Positions 1 to 6,682 of a stretch of 7,783 nt of DNA are shown here, one piece after another (within the stretch, counting starts at the first letter, position 1; every line of letters starts with the position of its first letter). This DNA is from a bacterium (GTDB lineage: Bacteria > Spirochaetota > UBA4802 > UBA5550). The DNA is taken from positions 1-7,783 of the forward strand of contig JAAENB010000303.1 of the NCBI GenBank assembly GCA_024224995.1, read 5' to 3'. The notes beneath the pieces are model-generated. The model saw only the letters and a list, made by a program, of their open reading frames with translations, had not been told where the DNA came from and searched no databases. A program made the translations under genes and the position numbers.

Positions 1-302
1 GAAAATTCCTTAGGAGTTAATTTGAACGCGACCCGGTCGATTTGATATACAAAAAGATTATGGGCACAGTCATTAAAAATACTGGTATTGTCCCAATCGA
101 GCACTATATAGGGTCTGTTCTCCGGGTCATATTTCGCGCCCTTTATGCCATGCTCATCAATAATCTTTTGTATGGCCTCTCTGGCATAGGGATTCCAGCC
201 CGGGTAACTCAAGGTTCCGGTTTTTTTACATGACAGGGTAAGGGAGGCTGCCGTCAATAGGACGAATATTCCTGTTAGCAATAGAGTTCTTTTTTTATTC
301 AT
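1..302 (-). CDS. HAD-superfamily phosphatase-like lipoprotein, N-terminal part (runs off the left edge)
   Basis: Reading the minus strand from ATG at 302 gives 100 open codons to the window edge. Residues 1-25 form a lipoprotein signal peptide: basic MNKKR, a hydrophobic core, then lipobox LTLSC with Cys25 as the lipidation site, so the mature protein should be anchored to a membrane facing the periplasm or the outside. At residues 65-76 is YIVLDWDNTSIF, which matches HAD motif I (DxDxT): Asp69 would be the nucleophile and Asp71 the general acid. The preceding GWNPYAREAI segment also occurs in secreted HAD phosphatases of the phosphoserine/phosphorylcholine phosphatase type, but the substrate cannot be read from this fragment. 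A strong ribosome binding site (GAGGAG, complement of 311-316) lies 8 bases before the ATG. HAD motifs II-IV lie outside the window. Divergently oriented to the beta-helix lipoprotein gene. Confidence 0.82.
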   Translation of the reverse strand, partial: MNKKRTLLLTGIFVLLTAASLTLSCKKTGTLSYPGWNPYAREAIQKIIDEHGIKGAKYDPENRPYIVLDWDNTSIFNDCAHNLFVYQIDRVAFKLTPKEF

Positions 303-345
303 AGTGTTTACTCCTCTTAAGAAACTAGAATTTTGAAACGGGCCT

Positions 346-388
346 CTTTCTTCATAACGAGGGGCTGGAAGCCCCACGTTATGAGAAA
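346..388. repeat. Long imperfect hairpin in the divergent intergenic region
   Basis: CATAACG (353-359), an unpaired A, and GGGGC (361-365) are mirrored after a 5-base TGGAA loop by GCCCC (371-375), an unpaired A, and CGTTATG (377-383). That gives 12 base pairs around a single A/A mismatch. With one small internal loop the stem extends outward through TTTC (346-349) and GAAA (385-388). No T-run follows on the plus strand, so it is not a typical terminator for plus-strand transcription. It could be an untranslated-leader structure of the leftward lipoprotein gene, a protein-binding site, or part of a dispersed intergenic repeat family; the sequence does not decide. Confidence 0.6.
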
Positions 389-391
389 TAC

Positions 392-403
392 CCATAGCCC
401 TGG
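392..403 (+). repeat. 12-bp direct repeat, copy 1
   Basis: CCATAGCCCTGG occurs here and again, identically, at 440-451, 48 bases apart. Both copies sit in the non-coding divergent region next to the long hairpin. The unit is itself partly self-complementary (CC...GG). Two copies are too few to call an array. Confidence 0.6.
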
Positions 404-439
404 GAAACTAACTTACAAACAGAGCTGTTCCCGGAATCT

Positions 440-451
440 CCATAGCCCTGG
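440..451 (+). repeat. 12-bp direct repeat, copy 2
   Basis: Second identical copy of CCATAGCCCTGG. It is followed directly by another short potential stem, CTGGC (448-452) with GCCAG (462-466). The stretch 353-487 is therefore unusually rich in pairing potential for a spacer between two genes. Confidence 0.6.
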
Positions 452-472
452 CCTGAAACCAGCCAGTAAAGG

Positions 473-487
473 CGTTGCACTGCAACG
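473..487. repeat. Perfect interrupted palindrome
   Basis: CGTTGCA-C-TGCAACG is a perfect 7-bp inverted repeat around one central base. As DNA it could be a dimeric regulator site for either divergent lipoprotein gene. As RNA the one-base loop is too tight, so only the outer pairs would form. No known operator consensus was recognised. Confidence 0.45.
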
Positions 488-550
488 TCTCTCAGAACCA
501 AACCCTTTGCCCGGAGCATCTTCGTAAAATAGACCCCGGTTGTGCTTTTT

Positions 551-579
551 TTGTCCGGTTTTGCCTCCTCCGTTGTAAT
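551..579 (+). promoter_or_regulatory. Candidate sigma70-type promoter of the beta-helix lipoprotein gene
   Basis: TTGTCC (551-556) and TGTAAT (574-579) are separated by exactly 17 bases, matching 4/6 and 5/6 of the -35 and -10 consensus. The predicted start is near 586, leaving a leader of about 43 nt before the ATG at 629. A TATAAT at 610-615 is a better -10 by sequence, but transcripts from it would start after the ribosome binding site at 616-620, so I do not favour it. Confidence 0.45.
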
Positions 580-628
580 AATATATGTGCGAATGAGCAT
601 ATTTTATATTATAATAGAGGAACTTAAA

Positions 629-3052
629 ATGAATTGGTTAAAATGCCTACTGCTTATGGGATTGATAACTGCTATAGGATGCAGTTCCGATGATAGTACT
701 TCGAGTGATGAGTGTACCATATCGAGTACGGTTTATGTTAATGCCTCAAGTTCCGCAAGCAGCCCTGACGGTTCAAGCTGGGACAGCGCTTACACTGAGC
801 TGTCGGATGGTCTTTCTGCAGCGTGCAGCGGTGCTGAAGTCTGGGTCGCCCAGGGAACCTATTATCCCACAAGCGATTCCGATAGAACTGCCTCATTTAC
901 CCTGGTTTCGGGCGTTTCCGTTTATGGCGGATTCGACGGTACAGAAAGTGTTCTTTCCGGGCGGGATTATGAAACCAACATCACCACTCTTTCCGGTGAT
1001 ATTGACAAAGATAATATATCTGATGATGAAAATTCATACCATGTTGTTACCGGTACTGATAATGCCGTTCTGGACGGGTTTACCATTGAAATGGGCTACG
1101 CGTCTCTTTCCGCCGGAAGCAGCCCGCCCTCAGATTTTGATGCTGAAAATTCAATTGAAGTTGAATCGGGATACGAAAATGATACCATTCTCAGGATATT
1201 GACCGGGGTGAATTATATTGCAGGCGGCGGAATGCTTAATTTACAGGCCGCTCCCACTGTAAAAAACTGTACCTTTCAAAATAATTATGCCAGTAAAGGC
1301 GGAGCCGTATATAATATGGTTCAGCGATATTACCCCGCGACCTCTCCTGATGATTATGATTCTCCTTACTTTGAAAACGTTATATTTCAATATAATACCG
1401 GTTCCGGCAGAGGCGGCGCCGTAAATAATGATTTTTGCACGGACCCGACCTTTGTAAACTCTCAATTCCTTTATAATACTGGTGAAGATAAAGGTGGAGC
1501 GGTTTACAGTGACCTGGGATGCGACGCTACCTTTGTTAATGTCCTGTTCGCCAGGAACGAAGCCGACCGGGGAACAGCGCTTGTTAGTGACGGCAGTTCA
1601 AATCCTATTCTTATCTGGGTTACTATGGTTGATAATGAGGCAACCGATATTGGCGCTTCTCTTTACCAGGGAACCTACGGAGCTGATACTCAATCGGACG
1701 GTAGGGAATCGGGAAGCAATGATCCTAAGGTTAACTATTCTCTTATTATGGGGAACTCTTCAGGAGCATCGGGCTCATCAATATCAAGCTGGCTCGACTG
1801 TTCTGTTTTAACGGACGGGAATTCCATTATCGAAGAAACAGACGGTACGTATACCCTGGATACTTATTTCACTGATGCCGATAATGAAGATTATTCTCCA
1901 ACAGGATCTTATTCTTCACTGGGTTGGGACCCGGACAGGGATTACAGTAACTGGGCTGATTATGTTGACGCGGTTTCATCACGTACCTATGAAGCGTTTC
2001 CTTATACTACCAGCAGTTCAACCGCTACTACCGATAGCTTTTATGTTGATGCAAGTGCGGCATCCAGCGGCAGCGGCGGCAGCTGGGGAACCGCTTTTAA
2101 AACCTTGCAGGAAGCCCTTGCTGAAACCGGCAATGGCGATACTGTTTATGTTGCACAGGGAACCTATTATCCTACAACTGACAGTAACCGTGAAACAGCT
2201 TTTGTTATTCCCGAAGGAGTGACCCTTGTTGGCGGATATCAAACCGGTGGTGCTGCCGGTCCCGCTCCCGCGACGTATGAAACTATTCTTTCCGGAGACA
2301 TTGACGGAGACGACAGCTCCAGCGCTCTTGGCGATAGCGATAATTCTTACCATGTGGTTGTTGGTTCAAGCGATTCGTCAATCAGCGGGTTTACTATCAA
2401 ACACGGGTATGCCAATGGTGACTGGTATCATCAGCGCGGTGCCGGCATGCTTAATTACGACGGGGCTTCTCCTGCGGTGAAGAATTGTACGTTTGAATAT
2501 AACTATGCCATCGAAGGAGCCGCAATGGCCAATTATAACTACGCATCTCCCACAATAACCGGGTGTACCTTTGAAAATAACAGCGCTCTAAGAGGCGGTG
2601 CCGTATTATTCCGTACCGGTGCCGACGCTGCAGTAAACAACAGTACATTCAGCAGCAATACCGCAAGCGACCGGGGCGGCGCTGTTTTTATTGACTATGG
2701 CGCGTGCCCTGCTTTTGGCGCATCTACCGGTTGTACGTTTAGCAGCAACTCAAGCGGCGGCAATGGCGGAGCTGTGTATGTTGATGATAATGCTTCGCAG
2801 ATTGGGGAAACAACTCCGGAGTTTCACAACTCTGCCTTTTCATCAAATTCAGCAAGCGGCGATTATGGCGGAGCCATATTCGGATATAATTCAAGTACTG
2901 AAATTACTATTTCAAGCTGTACATTCTCAAGTAATACATCCGCTACAGCAGGTGCGGATATGGGATTCCGGCTGAATGTTGAAGTTACTATTAGCGGCAG
3001 TACCTATTCAAGCACTGTTTATTCCGATTCCAGTTGTACCATTACTGAATAA
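629..3052 (+). CDS. Secreted lipoprotein with two tandem right-handed parallel beta-helix domains
   Basis: 807 residues, probably a surface or periplasmic lipoprotein. The frame is open from 542, but the ATG at 629 is chosen because AGAGG (616-620) lies 8 bases before it and the next residues form a signal peptide ending in AIGC (lipid Cys18; Ala at -3 is a relaxed lipobox). A Ser/Asp-rich tether follows. The rest is duplicated: TVYVNAS (34-40) and SFYVDAS (470-476) each begin a domain continuing through AQGTYYPT (74-81, 509-516), LSGDID (121-126, 554-559) and a HxVV...GFTI segment. Each domain then ends in repeated GGA(V/I/M) and FxxN turns, as in the coils of chlamydial Pmp-like and other pectate-lyase-fold proteins. 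No autotransporter barrel, catalytic signature or sorting motif is seen. Likely adhesin, surface-structural or glycan-binding; role unproven. Ends at its own terminator. Confidence 0.9.
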   Translation: MNWLKCLLLMGLITAIGCSSDDSTSSDECTISSTVYVNASSSASSPDGSSWDSAYTELSDGLSAACSGAEVWVAQGTYYPTSDSDRTASFTLVSGVSVYGGFDGTESVLSGRDYETNITTLSGDIDKDNISDDENSYHVVTGTDNAVLDGFTIEMGYASLSAGSSPPSDFDAENSIEVESGYENDTILRILTGVNYIAGGGMLNLQAAPTVKNCTFQNNYASKGGAVYNMVQRYYPATSPDDYDSPYFENVIFQYNTGSGRGGAVNNDFCTDPTFVNSQFLYNTGEDKGGAVYSDLGCDATFVNVLFARNEADRGTALVSDGSSNPILIWVTMVDNEATDIGASLYQGTYGADTQSDGRESGSNDPKVNYSLIMGNSSGASGSSISSWLDCSVLTDGNSIIEETDGTYTLDTYFTDADNEDYSPTGSYSSLGWDPDRDYSNWADYVDAVSSRTYEAFPYTTSSSTATTDSFYVDASAASSGSGGSWGTAFKTLQEALAETGNGDTVYVAQGTYYPTTDSNRETAFVIPEGVTLVGGYQTGGAAGPAPATYETILSGDIDGDDSSSALGDSDNSYHVVVGSSDSSISGFTIKHGYANGDWYHQRGAGMLNYDGASPAVKNCTFEYNYAIEGAAMANYNYASPTITGCTFENNSALRGGAVLFRTGADAAVNNSTFSSNTASDRGGAVFIDYGACPAFGASTGCTFSSNSSGGNGGAVYVDDNASQIGETTPEFHNSAFSSNSASGDYGGAIFGYNSSTEITISSCTFSSNTSATAGADMGFRLNVEVTISGSTYSSTVYSDSSCTITE

Positions 3053-3086
3053 ACCCGGTCGAATATAATTTTTTTCATTAAATCCT

Positions 3087-3100
3087 TCGATTTAAATCGA
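3087..3100. repeat. Perfect 14-bp palindrome before the terminator
   Basis: TCGATTTAAATCGA is its own reverse complement. Its right arm overlaps the first three bases (3098-3100) of the terminator stem. The flanking CCTTC (3084-3088) can pair with GAAGG in the terminator's left arm, so this hairpin and the terminator hairpin cannot both form fully. Confidence 0.6.
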
Positions 3101-3132
3101 GAAGGGGAACATTCCCTTCTCGGTATTTTTTT
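3098..3132 (+). terminator. Rho-independent terminator after the beta-helix lipoprotein gene
   Basis: A 9-bp perfect stem, CGAGAAGGG (3098-3106) with CCCTTCTCG (3114-3122), around a 7-base loop, is followed by GTA and a run of seven T (3126-3132). It starts 45 bases past the stop codon. Read on the minus strand the stem is followed by mixed ATTTAAAT rather than a T-run, so it is a weaker stop for the J/LRR gene arriving from the other side, though a bidirectional role is possible. Confidence 0.88.
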
Positions 3133-3146
3133 CCGGGCGGGGCGGA

Positions 3147-4079
3147 TTACCATATGACAATGACGCCCCTTTCCTTCAGCTCTTCAATAATCGAAAGGTC
3201 TTCAACAGGATTCCCAATAATGTTAACATATTCCAGAGCCGGAAGGGCCAACAGCACGGAAATATCTTCCACTTCATTAAAAGAAATATCCAGTTCTTTA
3301 AGAAGATCCAGGCCTTTGAGACTGTCAATAGAATCAATATTATTTTCGTTCAGATATAAATATTCCAGGCGGACCAGGTTTGCCAGGTTTGGGATCCGGT
3401 AAATATTGTTTCCTGATAAATTAAAACCGGAAATATTAATACAATATTCAATCCCTTTTAGATCAATAATATCATAATCGGAAAGATCTATCTGCCCTTC
3501 AAGAATTTGCAGGTCATAAGCGTTTATAGTAAATTCCAGGTTAGCAAAAAAAGACCGGTGAATTGCTTCTATAAAGCCGTATTCTTCACCGGAATTTTCT
3601 TCATCAAGATCTGTTTCGTCAAGAAAAGCATCATCACCCTCTTCATCATCTTTGTTGATTTCTTCTTCATAGATATTCCTTTCACTATACCCAAATTCCG
3701 CTTCATTATACGAGTACTCATACTCACTCTCAAAAGTATAATCCGGCACATCAAGTTTTTCTTTTTCTTTAAATAGATATATATTTTTGATCCGTACCAG
3801 TTCTTCCATTTCACGGCGCTCATACAATGAGTCTATCTCTTTCCGGATCTGATTCATTTTGTCCGGGTGATAGACCCGGATTATTTTAGCGAACATGCGG
3901 TTAATACCGGTCTCGTCCGAAGGGATTCCCAGAAGAGAAGCGTACCATAATAGTGAAAAGGTATCTTTCCGCTTATACTTCTCAATTATATCGGCGGATA
4001 TCTCTTTCAACCGCTCATGGTTGATATTGTTTTTCAAATTATGATAAAGATCTTCTATGGAGTTGTGGGAATTGTTCAT
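3147..4079 (-). CDS. J-domain-like / leucine-rich-repeat fusion protein
   Basis: 310 residues, no signal peptide or membrane helix, so cytoplasmic. Residues about 41-103 resemble a J domain: WYASLLGI matches the start of helix I, then NRMFAKIIRVYHPDK carries the HPD motif (71-73) expected at the end of helix II, followed by a charged helix III ending near RIKNIYLF. J domains stimulate the ATPase of Hsp70 (DnaK) chaperones through HPD. Residues about 113-167 are a very acidic, Tyr-containing linker. Residues about 203-310 hold about four leucine-rich repeats of roughly 22 residues (LEYLYLNENNI, LKELDISFNEV, LEYVNIIGNPV), of the SDS22/internalin-like class, used for protein binding. Start supported by AAGGAG (complement of 4085-4090) 5 bases before ATG. 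The LRR assignment is secure; the J domain is divergent but contains the key motif. The Gly-rich and zinc-binding regions of true DnaJ are absent. Confidence 0.88.
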   Translation of the reverse strand: MNNSHNSIEDLYHNLKNNINHERLKEISADIIEKYKRKDTFSLLWYASLLGIPSDETGINRMFAKIIRVYHPDKMNQIRKEIDSLYERREMEELVRIKNIYLFKEKEKLDVPDYTFESEYEYSYNEAEFGYSERNIYEEEINKDDEEGDDAFLDETDLDEENSGEEYGFIEAIHRSFFANLEFTINAYDLQILEGQIDLSDYDIIDLKGIEYCINISGFNLSGNNIYRIPNLANLVRLEYLYLNENNIDSIDSLKGLDLLKELDISFNEVEDISVLLALPALEYVNIIGNPVEDLSIIEELKERGVIVIW

Positions 4080-4113
4080 ACGGACTCCTTAAAAAGAGGA
4101 ACAGCAGAATCTA

Positions 4114-4142
4114 AATATACTGAATAATTTTGACTTCGTCAA
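4114..4142 (-). promoter_or_regulatory. Sigma70-type promoter of the J/LRR gene
   Basis: On the minus strand TTGACG (complement of 4137-4142) and TATATT (complement of 4114-4119) are separated by exactly 17 bases. Predicted start near 4107, giving a leader of about 28 nt ending in the AAGGAG ribosome binding site. TTGAC of the -35 is the left arm of a small inverted repeat (TTGAC-GAA-GTCAA), which could be a regulatory site or chance. Confidence 0.7.
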
Positions 4143-4196
4143 GGCGTCAGTTGTTTTTTTGGTGATGGATTTTTGCTAAAACAGCCGCTAAATTCA

Positions 4197-6491
4197 TTAA
4201 AGTGTCTTTTTCTCCTCTTCGATCCGCTTGATAGTATTGTTGCTATTTACGCTTATTGAATCAACACTTGCGGTAATTTCTTCAATACTGGCAGTGAGCT
4301 CTTCGGATGATGCCGCGATTGTTTCAATTTCAGCCGATGCTGTTGAAACGGAATCCGAAACGCTGTCCGGCAGCTTCTGGAATTCGGTCTGGATTTGCTG
4401 CAATGATGAAGATACACTTTCATTAACTCTCTTAAGAAGAGCAACCCCTTCCATATTCTTGTTATATACGGAATCAATCCCATCCTGAACATTTTTATTG
4501 ATGACGTTTATTTCTTTAACGCTGAGCTGAGACTTCTCCGCCAGCTTGCTTACCTCTTCGGCAACAACAGCAAACCCTCTGCCCTGGTCTCCTGCCCGCG
4601 CGGCTTCAATAGAGGCGTTAAGGCTGAGCAGGTTGATCTGGTCCGTAATATCGTTGAGCATATTCTGAGACTGGGTAATCTTTTCCGTTTCATTGATAAG
4701 CTTTTTTGTCTGTTCGTTATTTTCTTCAACAGCGTTATATATATCCGAAAAGGAATTGTTTACCTGGCTGGTAATGTTATTAACCAGGGAATCGGTTTGC
4801 GTTTTCATTGTGTCAACCAGGGAAACCAGCTGGTGAATTACCAATTGAAGCTTCTCCTGTGCCTCTACATTGGATTGATTTGATTTGGTAAATTCCTGCA
4901 ATCCGGCCAGGATATCTCCTGTTGAAACAGTCGTCAGTTTCATTTCTTCGATGAGTCCGTTGAACACCGTAAATGTCTTGTGAGCCTTTTGATCGGAGTT
5001 GTCCCTTGCCTGGTGAAGTCCTTCCGAAATATAATTTTCACGAAGATGATACTCATTTACGTCTTCCTGCTTTACTCGTTCCACTCTTCTTATAAAAGAT
5101 TTATAAGCATCCCTTGAAATTCCAAAACAGAGCAATATTCCCCACAGGGACATTAATATCATTTGCAGAACCGGAAGATTCGACAGGAAGAGCGAAGTAC
5201 AGACTCCAAGGGCCAGAGCCAGAGGACTAATAACAAGACGGCCCAGTCTTCGTTTTCGCCAGGATTCCCAGAACTCTTTTTTATAATAAGTCTTTATTAT
5301 TTTTTTTACTTCCGGATAACCAAGCTCTCCAACATTGCAGTCATGCTCATTTGTGATCCTTTCTTTTAGATCCAGGGCAATGGATGCGACAAGTTTTTGC
5401 CAGGGCATAAGCATATCATAATAAATTATAAAACGGGTTCTTTCCGAATTATATGTTATCACTTCCTTAACTCTTTTATCTGCCTTTATGGATTGCTCAT
5501 TCAGGCCATAGATTATGTTTTTATTTTCATCAAAGGCGAATTGAACTCTATCCTGGAATGTCACTATCTTGCCCAGGGAATCTACCATAAGATCACCTTC
5601 CGGATCATCAATATTATAAAAAAAGCCTTCGGCATTCATACGATACCGTTTACCGTCGTGAAAACGGCCCAATTGATCCGGAAGCAGGGGATATTCATAG
5701 GTTCGCACGCCCATATTGATAAACAAACCCTTAAAATTCAATAATCCGATTATGCTAAAAGAATGGCACATAATAGAGAAACAATCCGACACTCCTGTTG
5801 AATATATTGTTTCTTTGTTTGGATAGTACTTTTTACCGTTTATTTCAATCTCTTTCGGCCTGTTTAAATAAGGTAAGTGCCGTTTTGGGGTCTTATTGTA
5901 TAAAAAAATGAACTCAAACTCTTTTTTCTTTTCCCACCATTTCGACAATGCTTTTGAGGTACTATCGGAAAGAGTTGAGTACTTTGAAGAGACTTTTCCT
6001 ATTGTCTTTCCTATTATATAAAAAGGGATCAGCTGAAACTGGAGAGTGCCTTTTCGCTCATAGGTTAACTGGAATGCTGTTGTTCTAAAGGCAACTATTT
6101 CCGCTACTCTTCTCGTGAGATTAAAACTAAGATCATCATAACACGAGAACACCGCGTACTGGATCGCGAAAAAATACTCTTCCGCGCAAATATTAAAAGG
6201 ATTTAGTTTGATCTGCTCAAAAATTTTCCTGTTTAAGTGGACTTTTTCAAGTATTCTGTTGAAGGTATCTTCTGTTTGATCATTTTTCAGAAATTGAAGA
6301 TAGGCAACAATATAGCTCCAGGCAATTCCCGGCTGCTCCTGTTTGCTTCTATCCATATAGAGCTGTTTTTTATACCCACCTTTCCGCTTCACATCTTCAA
6401 GAATATACTCACAGACTTTCATATAATCCGATATGAGGATCTCTTCCTTATTGTTTGATTCATTTCCGTTTAGTTCATTCATCTCGTTCAT
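4197..6491 (-). CDS. Methyl-accepting chemotaxis protein with a large unrecognised N-terminal cytoplasmic domain
   Basis: 764 residues. The frame is open from a TTG at 6539, but ATG at 6491 is preferred: GGGG lies about 7 bases upstream and the extra 16 residues have no supporting signal; ATG at 6482 is an alternative. Residues 1 to about 415 contain no signal peptide, membrane helix, PAS, GAF, Cache or HAMP signature that I recognise: helix-rich at first, then mixed strand from about 200 ([24 protein letters not shown]). Two hydrophobic helices follow at about 418-437 and 440-458 with almost no external loop, so the sensor should be cytoplasmic. The cytoplasmic signalling hairpin follows, its tip at about 612-646 ([18 protein letters not shown], then [19 protein letters not shown]) binding CheA/CheW. 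A Glu-rich [12 protein letters not shown] stretch near 727-738 could be a methylation site. No C-terminal CheR pentapeptide. Upstream of and co-directional with the J/LRR gene. Confidence 0.93.
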   Translation of the reverse strand: MNEMNELNGNESNNKEEILISDYMKVCEYILEDVKRKGGYKKQLYMDRSKQEQPGIAWSYIVAYLQFLKNDQTEDTFNRILEKVHLNRKIFEQIKLNPFNICAEEYFFAIQYAVFSCYDDLSFNLTRRVAEIVAFRTTAFQLTYERKGTLQFQLIPFYIIGKTIGKVSSKYSTLSDSTSKALSKWWEKKKEFEFIFLYNKTPKRHLPYLNRPKEIEINGKKYYPNKETIYSTGVSDCFSIMCHSFSIIGLLNFKGLFINMGVRTYEYPLLPDQLGRFHDGKRYRMNAEGFFYNIDDPEGDLMVDSLGKIVTFQDRVQFAFDENKNIIYGLNEQSIKADKRVKEVITYNSERTRFIIYYDMLMPWQKLVASIALDLKERITNEHDCNVGELGYPEVKKIIKTYYKKEFWESWRKRRLGRLVISPLALALGVCTSLFLSNLPVLQMILMSLWGILLCFGISRDAYKSFIRRVERVKQEDVNEYHLRENYISEGLHQARDNSDQKAHKTFTVFNGLIEEMKLTTVSTGDILAGLQEFTKSNQSNVEAQEKLQLVIHQLVSLVDTMKTQTDSLVNNITSQVNNSFSDIYNAVEENNEQTKKLINETEKITQSQNMLNDITDQINLLSLNASIEAARAGDQGRGFAVVAEEVSKLAEKSQLSVKEINVINKNVQDGIDSVYNKNMEGVALLKRVNESVSSSLQQIQTEFQKLPDSVSDSVSTASAEIETIAASSEELTASIEEITASVDSISVNSNNTIKRIEEEKKTL

Positions 6492-6550
6492 GTCTAGTCC
6501 CCATAAGCTTAAAATAATTCCATCGTATAACAACCACAAAGCAAAAATAC

Positions 6551-6572
6551 AATTATTATGTTAATAATAATT
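6551..6572. repeat. Perfect AT-only inverted repeat in the chemoreceptor leader
   Basis: AATTATTAT (6551-6559), spacer GTTA, ATAATAATT (6564-6572): nine perfect complementary pairs, all A-T. It lies about 60 bases upstream of the chemoreceptor ATG and downstream of the predicted transcription start. Its size fits a dimeric repressor site; as RNA the all-AU stem would be weak. Confidence 0.6.
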
Positions 6573-6611
6573 CGGGAAAATACTGAAATTTTGTGAGACA
6601 GGTAAACATTA

Positions 6612-6640
6612 ATTATACTACATTTTTTTTGTGTAGTCAA
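6612..6640 (-). promoter_or_regulatory. Near-consensus sigma70-type promoter of the chemoreceptor gene
   Basis: On the minus strand TTGACT (complement of 6635-6640) and a perfect TATAAT (complement of 6612-6617) are separated by exactly 17 bases. Predicted start near 6605, so the leader to the ATG at 6491 is about 115 nt. The spacer contains a run of eight A (complement of 6623-6630). This is by far the best promoter match in the window. No sigma28-type motility promoter was seen for this receptor. Confidence 0.82.
6617..6637. promoter_or_regulatory. Candidate operator inside the chemoreceptor promoter
   Basis: ACTACA (6617-6622) and TGTAGT (6632-6637) form a perfect 6-bp inverted repeat with a 9-base spacer. 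It spans exactly the DNA between the -10 and -35 boxes and overlaps both edges. A dimeric protein bound here would block RNA polymerase. The half-site TACA/TGTA is shared with several repressor families, so the regulator cannot be named. Confidence 0.45.
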
Positions 6641-6682
6641 GCGCTATGGGGTTTTTTTTGCAGTTTTGGGACTATCTTTTTT

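Noticed and set aside
353..487. Integron attC recombination site
   Set aside because: Integrons occur in some spirochaetes and the long imperfect hairpin suggested one, but the required paired core sites (RYYYAAC ... GTTRRRY) are not found at the stem ends.
490..500. Second copy of group II intron domain V on the minus strand
   Set aside because: GGTTCTGAGAG matches the intron at the domain V/VI junction for 11 bases, but the 5' arm of domain V (GAGCCGTA...) is absent around it, so it is coincidence or at most a remnant.
333..600. Small ORFs on both strands in the divergent spacer
   Set aside because: They overlap each other, lack ribosome binding sites and are explained by G+C-rich repeat sequence.
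542..628. Upstream extension of the beta-helix lipoprotein
   Set aside because: The frame is open, but the extra residues carry no ribosome binding site, would bury the signal peptide and overlap the candidate promoter.
690..2975. Several alternative-frame and antisense ORFs within the beta-helix gene
   Set aside because: They are by-products of the repetitive codon pattern of the real gene, with low-complexity products and no start signals.
6492..6539. Upstream TTG start for the chemoreceptor
   Set aside because: It would add 16 residues with no ribosome binding site support; the ATG at 6491 follows a G-rich site at proper distance.
6555..6609. Leader peptide of 17 codons upstream of the chemoreceptor
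   Set aside because: Its ATG at 6609 lies upstream of the predicted transcription start near 6605 and has no ribosome binding site.
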